NCBI GenBank assembly: GCA_937995835.1
Contig: CALKIV010000081.1
Coordinates: forward strand, 1-64,000
Reading direction: 5' to 3'
Source: an uncultured Dysgonomonas sp.
GTDB taxonomy: Bacteria > Bacteroidota > Bacteroidia > Bacteroidales > Dysgonomonadaceae
Length of the DNA: 64,000 nt
Shown here: piece after piece, positions 5,846 through 15,068 of the stretch
Numbering within the stretch: position 1 is the first letter of the stretch
Layout of the letters: the number at the start of each line of letters is the position of its first letter
Notes under the pieces: model-generated
The model's input: the letters and a program-made list of their open reading frames with translations, nothing else
The model's database searches: none
Told to the model about the DNA's origin: nothing
Translations under genes and position numbers: made by a program

Positions 5846-8800
5846 TTATCCTTTTTGCGTAAATCGTTCGTTTTCTTTAGCCTGCTTGGTAAGCTTCGCC
5901 TGAAGCTCTGTTATACCAATGTTGGAGTGAACCCCCTCTTTGTCTAACTTATCTAGCAACTGAACCATTCTAGCCAGTATTGGATCTATAGTTGTTTTAT
6001 CCGTTTCTTTGGCATTAGAGATACCGTTATTATCCAGGGCAGAATAATTCCCTTGTGCTCTTTGTGGCACAGTTCCATAGCGAACATCATTAAGGGCTTG
6101 TATAATAATAGGATAATTCATGTGTTGCTGTAGAGCCTTCAGATCGGGAGCAGAAACAATCAATTCACTGCCAGTCTCAGAGACCAAAGTTGGAGTAGAA
6201 ACAATTCCTGTTGTTGCCATGCCTTTATATGGCACATTGCTATATAGTTTTCCGTCATCTTCTCCTAATACACTGTAATTTCCTTTCTCACGCTGTCTAA
6301 CTGTAATACTTCCTGAAGAGGCAGAAGATCCACTGCCGGAAGAAGATGATGAACTATTGTTTTTTTTGCCAAGCATTCCTTTCAATGCTGTTTTTGCTGC
6401 CGTTGTAGCGGCCATAATTGCACCTGTAAGAATAGCTGCTGTGGCAAAGCCTTTGGCTCCAAAAGTGAGGGCTGAACCTGGAGTAGCCATAGCCTCAGCC
6501 GTAGCTCTCATGATTGCACTGGTGGAAGTAGCCATCACTTTCGTCAGCTCACCTTGGATAATTTCACTTATAATGTCGAACATGATATCAAGGGTGGTTT
6601 GCCCAAAGCCTTCAAGCATGTCAATCTGTCCAGTCATCACTAAGGCTGTAGTTTCACCAACAGCCTCACCGTGTTTAGCATAAAAAGATGAACGACGTTC
6701 CACTTCTTTTCTGACAGTAGCTGTCATATTAGCTTCCTCTTTTCCTAGTTCTTTTTGTTGCTTAGTGGTTTCTAGTCCAGCTTTAGCACGAGCTTCCATT
6801 TCAGCTCGTATCATCTCTAATTTTTTTTGATGAATCAGCATTTCAGCCTCAAAAGTATGAGAACTCAAGGTCGCTACATCAGCCATCAATACATTGAGTT
6901 CCTCCTGTAGCTTTTCTTTCTGACCGGCAAAAGATTCTTTAAATTTAGTTTCAGCATCTGCCTTGGCCATTGCTGCTCCTTGTTTACGTATCTTGTCAAT
7001 ATTATCTTGATGTTGTTTCTCAAGTAGCTCAAAAGCATCATATTGTTGTTTCAAACGCTCATATTCAGCATCATCCCCATTCATCTGAGCATCAATCATA
7101 GCAGCTTGGAGATTGAACTTGTCTTTTTCAAAGATGCCCAGTGCTGCTAAGCGTTCTTTATATGCCAATCTTTCTTTTTCTTCTGGATTAGCATCAAGTA
7201 GAATCTTCTCTAAAGCTTTACGAAACTTCAATTCATCATCCAAACGTTTCTGCTGTTGAGTGGCGATTTGTTTTTCGATATCAGATCGTAGTTCTTTATC
7301 ACTAACTTTTTTCAAGAAATTAGTTAGCAGCTGATCTCGAAGAATATAATAAGCTTGTTCCTGGCTAAATATCTTTTGATTATATTCAGATTCTGTTTTG
7401 ATATCACCATCACGATATTGCTTCTTGATATCTGACAGTCGGTTTTGATGTGTAGTTTCAATTGCCTCAAGTGCGAGATTGAGTTGCTTCTTTTGCTCAG
7501 ACACTTTTGTTTCGCCACCTGGAGGTTTTGGATTTGAATAATCATCTCCACCCAAAATAGCATTCAACTCAGTAGCATCAGATATCATCCCCTCAAACTG
7601 ATCTTTCACTTTTTGAATTTCTAGGTTCGAATTATATATTCCAGAAGTTAATGAAGCAACTTCCATAGATAAGGATTTAGGTTCTAAGAATCCTGTTTTA
7701 AATCGAATATTTAAATTTTCAGAATTTAACACATCTTCAAGAGACTTAGATAATTCGACCATACCAGTTTTACCAGTACTGACAGCTTCACTGATCGTTT
7801 TATTCAACCTCTCACGTATAGCATTAGATACTTCTTGAGTATATTTATCACCCAGTTTGTCCTTTAATTGTTTCTCTACATTAGACATGAGATTATCCAT
7901 ATCAGACATTTGTTTCTGAATAGACTTTTCTTGTATTTTATCCGTGGCAGCGTTACGAATTTTAAGAGAGATCTGCTCTCGTATTTTTGTGTTAACTACC
8001 TCTTGAGCCTCAGCTATATCTATCAAATTACCTTTTTCATCAATCATCCCCTTTAGATATGGTCCATATAGATCAATGATTTTTTGTTTGATTTTCTTAG
8101 CTTCATCTGACTCTGGATTTACTCGTTTTAGAGCTTCAAACAAAGCATTAGCCTCTGATTGTTCACGAGCCAATTCGTTATTCATTTCTTCAGTAGCTTC
8201 TTTTATCGCTTTCTGAGCAGTCATAACGTTTTTAGTTTTAATATACAAATATCCTAATGCAGTAACCAATCCCATCACAGCAACTCCAACAGCTGCTGCA
8301 GGATTCAAAGCAAGTGTTGCATTAAAGGCTTTTAGAGAAACTCTTGCTTTAACAATATTACCTGTTAGAAGGTACTTAGCTGCGGAAAGTAATGATGTAG
8401 CTGCAGTATAAATTCGAGTACCAATAGTTCCAGTTGCGAGTTCTGCGTTATACAGCTTTGCAGCAGCAGCAGCTCTCACTGTATTTCCAGTTGAAATCGC
8501 AGTTGCCTTAGCTTGTGCTAATGTTACTAAACGGCTAACTGATAGTATAGCATTCTTTGCTTTTTCGTAATATATAATAGCTTTAATAGATACAATATAA
8601 GATGCATAACCACTTATAACATACAGAATGTATTTTCCATATTTTTCTAAAAAGTCTAGTATAGATGGTAACATCTTGATGAAATAAGTTGTCCACTTAG
8701 TTGATTGTAGTAGCGCAGGATTCAAACGTTCACCCAGTTCTAAGGCAGCATCATTAAATGCTTTTCTGTTTTTTTCTAATTGTGCCTGAAGGTTGTTGTT

Positions 8801-10156
8801 TTTTACCCCATATTCATTTGTCAATGATATACCTTCCGCAAAAGCAGTATTCGAGATTCGTTGCGCTTCTCTAACTTTATCAACATTACCCGCAAGAGAC
8901 GAAATGACACTTGACGCTCTAGCGGCATCTAAACCTAAATCTTTAAATATTGGTAATAACTGTTGTAGCCCTCCTTTTCCTCCAAGCTTTTCTAATACCA
9001 GTAAAATAGCTTCGTTAGTGTCTGTCTTTAATTTTTTATTAAACTCATCCAATTTTAAACCTGCTATATCTGCAAATTTTGCTGGCTCTTGAAGAATCTT
9101 CATAATAAGCTTACTAAAAGCTGTTGATGACATTTCCACAGCTTGCATATTTTGGTCAAGCCCTGACGCAAACCCTAAAATACTCTGAATGGATAATCCT
9201 GCTTGAGTTGCAATACCTCCCATCCTTCCTGCGAAACTAACCATATACGCCTCATTAGCCGTAGAGGATTGACCTAATTCATTAATGGCAGAACCAACAG
9301 CAAGCATGCGTTCTTTCAAGTCCATATCCTTCATATCGGAATTGGCTTTTGAAAATACATCAACTAATTTTCCTATATTCTTTATCGCACCTTCTCCTAG
9401 ATCTTCACCCAGTGCAACATCTATTTGATTACCAGCCTCTACAAAGTCAAGTATATCTTTACTTGAAGTCAATCCTAGTTTTCCAGCATCTCGGGCCAAT
9501 AGATTAAGTTGCTCTCTTGATGTTCTGGTATCCATCGCTTTGAAAGTCTCATTCAATGCTAGAACTTCATCCCGGGTGTTACCAGTTGTTTTCATTACAT
9601 CACTGTACACATCATCTAATGCTGCATTGTCTTGAGCCAATTTTCTCAAAGTAAATGATACTCCTGTAATACTTGCAACAAAGGCTGTGACTACTCCAAA
9701 GTATTTATTAAATCCATTGGCTGCACGATCCCACATGGTAGCTTGTTTTCCCATCTCGAGACGCTCTTCTCGAGTTGCTTTAGCCAACTCTAGCTTCACT
9801 GCTCTGAGTGCTTCCAAATGTGCCTTATACTCATCAGTATCACGACCCAAATCTTTCATAGAGCGTCGCAATGCACTTTGAGTCTTCAGGAGTTCTGTTT
9901 TAGTAGCACCTGAAAGATTACGTAACACTCGCTCTGTATCAGCTATAGCTGTTTGCTGTGTATTGTACGATTTTGTAGCAGCATCTAACAGACGTTTCGT
10001 TCTGTCGTATTCTATTGAGTTTTCTTTAGTTCTTGCTCCTAACGATGCCAGTTTTGCTGTATATTTATCTACACTGTCAGCAAGTTCTTTTGTGCTTTTC
10101 AGAGCATTAGTATTGTCTATGTATATCCTAATACTTCTATTCAAATCTTTAGCCAT
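5846..10156 (-). CDS. Phage tail tape measure protein, 1436 aa
   Basis: The length, long helical regions and layout are those of a tape measure protein. Residues around 170-330 match the TP901-type tape-measure core (DDVYSDVMKTTGNTRDEV, LGEGAIKNIGKLVDVF, SIQSILGFASGLDQNMQA). Hydrophobic helices follow at about 495-520 and 615-640 (AAVGVAVMGLVTALGYLYI). Coiled coils rich in K, E and Q span about 880-1150. A further alanine-rich hydrophobic region and a serine/glycine linker lie near 1265. Such proteins set tail length and pass into the host membrane. The gene is preceded by two probable tail-assembly genes and followed by the tail-tip gene. Confidence 0.9.
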   Translation of the reverse strand: MAKDLNRSIRIYIDNTNALKSTKELADSVDKYTAKLASLGARTKENSIEYDRTKRLLDAATKSYNTQQTAIADTERVLRNLSGATKTELLKTQSALRRSMKDLGRDTDEYKAHLEALRAVKLELAKATREERLEMGKQATMWDRAANGFNKYFGVVTAFVASITGVSFTLRKLAQDNAALDDVYSDVMKTTGNTRDEVLALNETFKAMDTRTSREQLNLLARDAGKLGLTSSKDILDFVEAGNQIDVALGEDLGEGAIKNIGKLVDVFSKANSDMKDMDLKERMLAVGSAINELGQSSTANEAYMVSFAGRMGGIATQAGLSIQSILGFASGLDQNMQAVEMSSTAFSKLIMKILQEPAKFADIAGLKLDEFNKKLKTDTNEAILLVLEKLGGKGGLQQLLPIFKDLGLDAARASSVISSLAGNVDKVREAQRISNTAFAEGISLTNEYGVKNNNLQAQLEKNRKAFNDAALELGERLNPALLQSTKWTTYFIKMLPSILDFLEKYGKYILYVISGYASYIVSIKAIIYYEKAKNAILSVSRLVTLAQAKATAISTGNTVRAAAAAKLYNAELATGTIGTRIYTAATSLLSAAKYLLTGNIVKARVSLKAFNATLALNPAAAVGVAVMGLVTALGYLYIKTKNVMTAQKAIKEATEEMNNELAREQSEANALFEALKRVNPESDEAKKIKQKIIDLYGPYLKGMIDEKGNLIDIAEAQEVVNTKIREQISLKIRNAATDKIQEKSIQKQMSDMDNLMSNVEKQLKDKLGDKYTQEVSNAIRERLNKTISEAVSTGKTGMVELSKSLEDVLNSENLNIRFKTGFLEPKSLSMEVASLTSGIYNSNLEIQKVKDQFEGMISDATELNAILGGDDYSNPKPPGGETKVSEQKKQLNLALEAIETTHQNRLSDIKKQYRDGDIKTESEYNQKIFSQEQAYYILRDQLLTNFLKKVSDKELRSDIEKQIATQQQKRLDDELKFRKALEKILLDANPEEKERLAYKERLAALGIFEKDKFNLQAAMIDAQMNGDDAEYERLKQQYDAFELLEKQHQDNIDKIRKQGAAMAKADAETKFKESFAGQKEKLQEELNVLMADVATLSSHTFEAEMLIHQKKLEMIRAEMEARAKAGLETTKQQKELGKEEANMTATVRKEVERRSSFYAKHGEAVGETTALVMTGQIDMLEGFGQTTLDIMFDIISEIIQGELTKVMATSTSAIMRATAEAMATPGSALTFGAKGFATAAILTGAIMAATTAAKTALKGMLGKKNNSSSSSSGSGSSASSGSITVRQREKGNYSVLGEDDGKLYSNVPYKGMATTGIVSTPTLVSETGSELIVSAPDLKALQQHMNYPIIIQALNDVRYGTVPQRAQGNYSALDNNGISNAKETDKTTIDPILARMVQLLDKLDKEGVHSNIGITELQAKLTKQAKENERFTQKG

Positions 10157-10158
10157 AC

Positions 10159-10737
10159 CTATTTTATATATATTCGAGTTGCATCCATATGTAAATCAGA
10201 AGAATAAGCTGTTACTATATCAGCCAATACCTCAAGCTCTTTTTCTATCACTGGGTTAAACCATTCCTTAGGTTGTCTATTACCACTACCCATCAGGGTT
10301 AAACTACTTGTTAGTGTCTTTTTTTCTTGTCCATGTATATTTCGCCAGGTGCTACCTCTATATCCACCTTGACCCTTACCAGCTCCTTTATGGACATAGA
10401 TCCCTTCACGGGCAAAAGAGAAACCAACCCTATTGGCTTCTTTTCCATATTTATTATTGTAATACACTTTAGGTTTTATACTCTCTGATAAAAAAAGGTC
10501 TTTGTCAATTAAAGATTTCACACTTTGCTTCAACTTTTCAGTTGTCTGAGTAGCCCAATCTTGCACATCTCTATTAAATTGTAGAACACGATTCTTATCT
10601 TGCATACGATCAAATTTTGCTACTTCTGAAACTCCATCTTGGATTAAAATTTCAAAGGGCAAATTGTTAAACGAAGACTTACCACGTCGCATTTTCTCGG
10701 TAAGATTATCTCTGTCTCGTGCAAAAAATCCAGCCAT
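10159..10737 (-). CDS. Probable tail assembly / HK97 gp10-like protein, 192 aa
   Basis: The gene lies two bases before the tape measure gene and one base after the 165-residue gene, in the late tail operon that starts at 11236. The sequence has a helical N-terminus (TEKLKQSVKSLIDKDLFL), then FAREGIYVHKGAGKGQGG, then PKEWFNPVIEKELEVLADIV. The phrase of an arginine/glycine loop followed by a PxxWFNPxxE-like segment is typical of head-tail joining or minor tail proteins of the gp10 type. The assignment is by pattern and position. No enzyme motif is seen. Confidence 0.55.
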   Translation of the reverse strand: MAGFFARDRDNLTEKMRRGKSSFNNLPFEILIQDGVSEVAKFDRMQDKNRVLQFNRDVQDWATQTTEKLKQSVKSLIDKDLFLSESIKPKVYYNNKYGKEANRVGFSFAREGIYVHKGAGKGQGGYRGSTWRNIHGQEKKTLTSSLTLMGSGNRQPKEWFNPVIEKELEVLADIVTAYSSDLHMDATRIYIK

Positions 10738-10738
10738 A

Positions 10739-11236
10739 TCAATCCTCCCACATTGATTTATTTAAGCAATACGAAATGCCTTGTGAAAAAGATATAGTGA
10801 GTAGAACCCCATAAAAGTTGTCACCTACTGGTCCCATTCCTGCTATTTTAAAACTTCCACCATCAACAAATTCAAGACCATTCTTATATTTTATTGCATC
10901 TTGAAGCATCTTAGCAATTATCTGTTTAGCAAACTCCTTACATTTATTTTGTGCATTCAAAACAGTTTGAACATCTGATGAATCAGTTTGTGATACTATT
11001 GCAAATGAGTATTTAGGATACTCAAGTAAAGAATCAGAATTAGGAAAACTAAAGCTAGACTCAGCCCCATCAACGGCAATCAATATGGTATCTTTAGCCT
11101 CAGATAGTTGAACTGACAGTTCCTGCATTTCCGTTTGTTCAGTAGCTTTGTAATATCTGCCTTGTATAGGTTTTAGCTTATCAGCTAACATTTTCCCATA
11201 TTCAAAATGATTGTATTTTTTAGTTTCTTTTGGCAT
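10739..11236 (-). CDS. Probable tail completion protein, 165 aa
   Basis: This is the first gene of the tail operon, starting about 15 bases after the predicted start of transcription from the repeated promoter at 11257-11291. It has alternating beta and helical segments (DTILIAVDGAESSFSF, KYSFAIVSQTD, GDNFYGVLLTISFSQGI) and no signal peptide. Small proteins in this position between connector and tape measure commonly complete or terminate the tail. I cannot name a family from the sequence. The A-rich leader before the ATG fits Bacteroidota translation starts. Confidence 0.55.
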   Translation of the reverse strand: MPKETKKYNHFEYGKMLADKLKPIQGRYYKATEQTEMQELSVQLSEAKDTILIAVDGAESSFSFPNSDSLLEYPKYSFAIVSQTDSSDVQTVLNAQNKCKEFAKQIIAKMLQDAIKYKNGLEFVDGGSFKIAGMGPVGDNFYGVLLTISFSQGISYCLNKSMWED

Positions 11237-11256
11237 ATCTTTATCAGTTTATATAG

Positions 11257-11291
11257 CAAATGAATAACTTATACAGAAGCTTATAAAGGAC
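11257..11291 (-). promoter_or_regulatory. Repeated phage promoter, copy 2
   Basis: GTCCTTTAT (11283-11291), 18 bases, then TTCATTTGC and TATAAAC on the minus strand. It matches copies 1 and 3 in the two boxes and in the spacing. It starts the tail operon (11236 to 3594) and follows directly on a terminator. Confidence 0.65.
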
Positions 11292-11316
11292 AAAAACCCG
11301 AGTATCACTACTCAGG
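11292..11316 (-). terminator. Terminator of the portal/connector operon
   Basis: CCTGAGTA pairs with TACTCGGG (297-304 and 309-316 of the 11-kb block) on the minus strand and is followed by TTTTTG. It ends the 14953-11350 operon and abuts the promoter at 11257-11291. Confidence 0.8.
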
Positions 11317-11349
11317 CTTGCCACTTCTAACACAGTTCACATAAACAAA

Positions 11350-12144
11350 TTATTTCTTTTGTTCTATTTTTTCAGCTTGTTCTGCTGCACATTGCATTGT
11401 ATATAAGGCATCATATAAACTAGCCGATTTTACTTTTTCTTTATCAGCTAATTTATTTTGCGCCAAAGCATCAATTATACGCATCTGTCCATCTACTATA
11501 TTACCTGAAGCTCCACTCCCTTGAAAAACTTTTGGAAACCGTTGTTGAATCATTTGCAAACAACCCATATAGAACCACAGGATAGCTGTTTTAACACTAG
11601 GTGACATTTTTGCTACTATCTTAGGAGACAAATTTCCCGTTTTTCTATTATAAATGATCGAAATAAATCGATCCAGCATTTCACTAGATTCGTCTACCTT
11701 AGTTGACCATATTTGCAAATCAGCAAATTGCTGATAACTGATATCAACTAATCCATCTTTAGGACCATATACAGTAATGCAACCACAATATGCTGTTGGA
11801 AACTTATTAATAGTAAGCTTGGGATTGATCTTTAAGCCCTCTTTTGTTTCTCTAAATAGAAAGTTAAAAATAGAAGATATAGCATTTAGCTCTGCAGAAG
11901 ATAGCCAAAATTTATCTCTATTTATTTTTAACAAGAAAAATCTTCCATCAGGACGATTGTCGTATTTCTTTATGCTTCCATCAAGACAATACAGCAAAAG
12001 CTTGAGCTTCATTTCTTCAGCTGTTACTTGGTTTTGTGCCATCCGGATTAAATAGATCAACTGAGTTTGTGACAAATCGTTCCACTCTCCAGGAACTAAA
12101 TAATCGAGTTTGTCGATTCCTACCTCTAATGTTAGTGTTCTCAT
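11350..12144 (-). CDS. Hypothetical phage structural protein, 264 aa
   Basis: The ATG overlaps the end of the connector-like gene by four bases, so it belongs to the portal operon, of which it is the last gene. The sequence is largely helical with a conserved-looking centre (FPTAYCGCITVYGPKDGLVDISYQQFADLQIW) and a lysine-rich end. No signal peptide, membrane helix or catalytic motif is seen. I do not recognise the family. Its position between the connector and tail-completion genes makes a head-tail joining or chaperone role plausible. A terminator follows 34 bases downstream of the stop. Confidence 0.55.
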   Translation of the reverse strand: MRTLTLEVGIDKLDYLVPGEWNDLSQTQLIYLIRMAQNQVTAEEMKLKLLLYCLDGSIKKYDNRPDGRFFLLKINRDKFWLSSAELNAISSIFNFLFRETKEGLKINPKLTINKFPTAYCGCITVYGPKDGLVDISYQQFADLQIWSTKVDESSEMLDRFISIIYNRKTGNLSPKIVAKMSPSVKTAILWFYMGCLQMIQQRFPKVFQGSGASGNIVDGQMRIIDALAQNKLADKEKVKSASLYDALYTMQCAAEQAEKIEQKK

Positions 12145-13085
12145 CCTATATCTAGCATTATAGAGCGTTCTGGTGCATTGAATTTTAGAGCATCCCCCGA
12201 AAAATCTACACCAAAATCAGGTAACAATTCTATTATTTCATTTTTCCAAAAATCAGACTGCCTAGTATAATAGTTCCCCGTGTCTTCTAAGTCTCCATAT
12301 AGAGGACGAATAACAGCCTGATATTCTAACGTATTATTTTGTGATCGTTGAACTCGAGTAGTTTGACTGGTATGCAGTGCTGCCACACGATTTCCAATAT
12401 ATGCGCGAATACACTCTACTAATCTTAAGCGTCTGGCTTCTTTCTTTTCATCAGACAAAGAAGTGAGTATAGAATCATAGACAGGACCGGTTATTAATTT
12501 CCAGACTTCAGTTTTTTCAATTCCAATAATATTATTTCGCAACTTTTCGAAGGTCAGTCGCTTATAATCAATATTAATTAAGCCCGATTCTTGAAAAGTG
12601 GCTGCCGAATTAAAAAATTTTGTTTGTCTAGTTTTATAATAGTCCGACTCTTTCCATTCCTGGAAAGTGGCTTCTTTATCTTCTAGCTCCTTGAGTAAGT
12701 ATTCAAGATTTTGCCAACCTCTAGATAATAAGCTCTTATCAGATTTTTCAATTTTTACATCTGAGGCTGGAGCTGCATTAGAGCCTCCCCGTGAAACGGT
12801 ATGACCCGAATCACCAAAGTTTATACTTGACTCAGACGATCCTAGGTGTAGTGTAAATGGAGCTAGGACCCTTCTCACTCTAGGAAGCAAAGCAATATAA
12901 GGCTTATCTTCATCTTTGCTTTCATCCAATTCTGAATCAAACTTTTCTACCATCTCTAGCCCTAAATATGGTATAAGGTACTTATCAGTAGCATCTGCTA
13001 CAAATGGAAGTAGTGAATTTATTGGAGTAGAGGAGTTGATCTTCACAGCTCCTTTAAAATCATCAATTGTATTTAGTATTGCCAT
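12141..13085 (-). CDS. Head-tail connector-like protein (DUF6712-like), 314 aa
   Basis: The gene follows the portal gene by two bases. Its start (MAILNTIDDFKGAVKIN) and the following helical segments (SLLPFVADATDKYLIPYLG, IALLPRVRRVLAPFTL) resemble the DUF6712 proteins encoded after portal genes in Bacteroidota phages. Adaptors at this position bind beneath the portal ring. The C-terminal half is a long helical region with LRLVECIRAYIGNRVAA. No enzymatic motif is visible. The family name comes from memory of the pattern and should be taken as probable only. Confidence 0.55.
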   Translation of the reverse strand: MAILNTIDDFKGAVKINSSTPINSLLPFVADATDKYLIPYLGLEMVEKFDSELDESKDEDKPYIALLPRVRRVLAPFTLHLGSSESSINFGDSGHTVSRGGSNAAPASDVKIEKSDKSLLSRGWQNLEYLLKELEDKEATFQEWKESDYYKTRQTKFFNSAATFQESGLINIDYKRLTFEKLRNNIIGIEKTEVWKLITGPVYDSILTSLSDEKKEARRLRLVECIRAYIGNRVAALHTSQTTRVQRSQNNTLEYQAVIRPLYGDLEDTGNYYTRQSDFWKNEIIELLPDFGVDFSGDALKFNAPERSIMLDIG

Positions 13086-13087
13086 AT

Positions 13088-14491
13088 TTATATAGGTTGA
13101 TTGCCAATGCTTTTTTCTGCACCAGTATTTTTATCCAATGTTGTCAGCATTATGTTTGGTATCACAAAATGAATATCGGGATCCCATTTATTTATTTCTT
13201 TTATCAAATAAAGGAATGACAACAAATACTGACGAATTGGTTTCATCATTGCTTGCTTGATGATAAACAGCTCTCGTGCCTCTGTTCCATTAATATTTTT
13301 ATTCTTTCCTGGGCTTGCTCCTTGCAAAGATGGATGGACGCCCATTGCATAACATATCAGGTTACTAGCCTCTTCACTGTCTTCAATGTAATGACCCTCT
13401 TTAAGAAGTGACGGAATTGCAGTAATCTTTATATCATGAATCTCATAGCCTTTAATCTTGTCATAATTGTAATGAGATACAAAGCTTTTTCCTGCATTTT
13501 TATTACCTGAAAGAAACTCATCCATTTGATTAAGAAATTCAAGTTTTCGAGCTTTCCTCTTAACTGGATCGTTAGGTATGTTTTCTGACTTATAAAGTTT
13601 ATCCCAAAAGTCTTCATGAATAAATATCTGATATTTAAGAACCATCTCATTTTCAAGGATTGATTTCTTAAATTCAGGTATAGCACATGCATAATCATAC
13701 CATCCCGATTCAAAGATAGACCACCAATAAGGCTTATTATAATAGAACCTCCCAGGGGTAGGAAGCGCCAACGACATCATAAATCGCTTCTCTTTTGTTA
13801 TCTTATCAGTCTTTCCAGTCTTAGGATGTGGCAACATACCAAGATTTACTTTCAAGTCATAGATAGGCACATCACGATCAAGCAATGGAGTAGCTATGAC
13901 ATCATCTACTGATCCTTCTCCCCATTTGGCAGAATATCCATGATATTCAATCTTTGCAGTCTTCTCATTCATCACACTCAAGCGACTGAATGTAGCCTCT
14001 TTATAGCGTATCATAGATATCTTGGGATTCTTTTCATCACGGCTAAGAATAATCTCTATATAACCATCGTAAAAAGTAACCAAATCTGAAGCTGCCTCTT
14101 GCAACACACGCTCGATATTGTTGTTTTTCAAAAATTCAAATACTTCAGGTAGTTCAGACTCAATCATTTCTTCGTATTCTACCTTACCCTCTACTTTCTT
14201 TTTCTTAACTACAAGTAGACCATCTCCAATACTTATTCTAGTATTAAAATCGATATTTGAGGCTGTAGTTATATTTTTATACACCTTAGCTATTACTTGT
14301 AATGGGAGTTTGTTTTCCTCGCCATGGGGCACAAAGTCAATAGATTTCTTAGTTCCTTTTGGAGTAACAGAAACTTTCTGATCTTTGGTAGCATCCAAAA
14401 AACCAGTTGAATTACCCATTACAGCAATAGACTTGGATCCTGATAGGTAAGCAGAATCTCCAAAATAATATACATCTCCTGTTTGACTCAT
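13088..14491 (-). CDS. Phage portal protein, 467 aa
   Basis: Size and features are those of a siphophage portal: an extended N-terminal arm, a KNITTASNIDFNTRISIGDG region, an alpha/beta clip (LPTPGRFYYNKPYWWSIFESGW) and a helical stem/crown ending KQAMMKPIRQYLLSFLYLIKEI. The SLQGASPGKNKNINGTEARELF segment is a typical portal loop. Portals form the dodecameric DNA gate at one capsid vertex and bind terminase. Here the portal gene is unusually far from the terminase genes, because an accessory island (15650-17588) and a 550-base non-coding region lie between them. Confidence 0.8.
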   Translation of the reverse strand: MSQTGDVYYFGDSAYLSGSKSIAVMGNSTGFLDATKDQKVSVTPKGTKKSIDFVPHGEENKLPLQVIAKVYKNITTASNIDFNTRISIGDGLLVVKKKKVEGKVEYEEMIESELPEVFEFLKNNNIERVLQEAASDLVTFYDGYIEIILSRDEKNPKISMIRYKEATFSRLSVMNEKTAKIEYHGYSAKWGEGSVDDVIATPLLDRDVPIYDLKVNLGMLPHPKTGKTDKITKEKRFMMSLALPTPGRFYYNKPYWWSIFESGWYDYACAIPEFKKSILENEMVLKYQIFIHEDFWDKLYKSENIPNDPVKRKARKLEFLNQMDEFLSGNKNAGKSFVSHYNYDKIKGYEIHDIKITAIPSLLKEGHYIEDSEEASNLICYAMGVHPSLQGASPGKNKNINGTEARELFIIKQAMMKPIRQYLLSFLYLIKEINKWDPDIHFVIPNIMLTTLDKNTGAEKSIGNQPI

Positions 14492-14739
14492 AGATACACA
14501 GACAATCCGTTAAACTTAGTAATAAGACATTTGCGAAAAGTTTGAGGCTCAACATCACCATCTAACAAAATATTGACTGTAACACCTTTAATATGGATAG
14601 ATGACAATCTACAGTTAGAGTATTCTTTTTTCTCTCCAGTAGATTTTTTCACATAAACCATCGTAAAAGGAATAGCCCGTCCAGCTTTATCCTTTTTCTC
14701 CATTATAGTCCATATTTTAGACCAGTGTATTCGCTTCAT
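14488..14739 (-). CDS. Small hypothetical phage protein, 83 aa
   Basis: The stop overlaps the portal start by four bases (ATGA), so the two are coupled. The sequence (RAIPFTMVYVKKSTGEKKEY, then HIKGVTVNILLDGDVEPQTF) looks like a small beta-rich fold. No family is recognised. Because it is always translated just before the portal it may be a portal-associated or head-assembly factor. It is preceded by a 67-residue gene in the same short operon. Confidence 0.6.
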   Translation of the reverse strand: MKRIHWSKIWTIMEKKDKAGRAIPFTMVYVKKSTGEKKEYSNCRLSSIHIKGVTVNILLDGDVEPQTFRKCLITKFNGLSVYL

Positions 14740-14749
14740 CTCTTATCGA

Positions 14750-14953
14750 TTAGATCGTAGAACAATAAGGAGTACCACCAGAAAGACTTTTAACAACTAA
14801 TGTTTGATTCTTGTAGATAGGAATTCCTAAAAATAGAATCGTAGTTACTAGATACGTCTCCCAATGTTTTTTCTCACGATTTTCCGCATCTTTAGGATTT
14901 AAAACAGAATGAACATGTTCACGCTGAACAACAGATTTCTTTCTTATTATCAT
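14750..14953 (-). CDS. Small hypothetical phage protein, 67 aa
   Basis: The start is taken at the ATG ending at 14951 (MIIRKKSVVQREHVHSVLNP). The open frame upstream runs into the terminator and promoter region at 14978-15045 and should not be translated. A hydrophobic segment (YLVTTILFLGIPIY, about residues 35-48) might be a short membrane helix. No family is recognised. It is the first gene of the portal operon, about 20 bases after the predicted transcription start from the repeated promoter copy 3. Confidence 0.6.
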   Translation of the reverse strand: MIIRKKSVVQREHVHSVLNPKDAENREKKHWETYLVTTILFLGIPIYKNQTLVVKSLSGGTPYCSTI

Positions 14954-14977
14954 AACTTTACTTTTAAATTGTTTATT

Positions 14978-15012
14978 CAAAAGTATATGATCAACACAAG
15001 CCGATAAAGGAC
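14978..15012 (-). promoter_or_regulatory. Repeated phage promoter, copy 3
   Basis: GTCCTTTAT (15004-15012), 18 bases, then TACTTTTG (14978-14985), an exact TAnnTTTG match, then ATAAAC on the minus strand. It starts the portal operon and follows a terminator with no gap, as copies 1 and 2 do. Confidence 0.7.
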
Positions 15013-15045
15013 AAAAAAAATCTGAACACATTGTATTCAGATTTT
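15013..15045 (-). terminator. Terminator after the 105-aa gene
   Basis: AATCTGAA (15019-15026) pairs with TTCAGATT (15036-15043). On the minus strand the stem is followed by a run of eight T residues that leads into promoter copy 3. Confidence 0.8.
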
Positions 15046-15068
15046 TAAATTCATATATCTATTACTCA

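Noticed and set aside
6357..6683. Open frame on the plus strand within the tape measure gene
   Set aside because: It is the reverse-strand shadow of a long gene with strong domain evidence, and lacks any promoter or leader.
14954..15031. Upstream extension of the 67-aa gene to a longer start
   Set aside because: The extension would have to be translated from the promoter and terminator region at 14978-15045, which is non-coding by structure.
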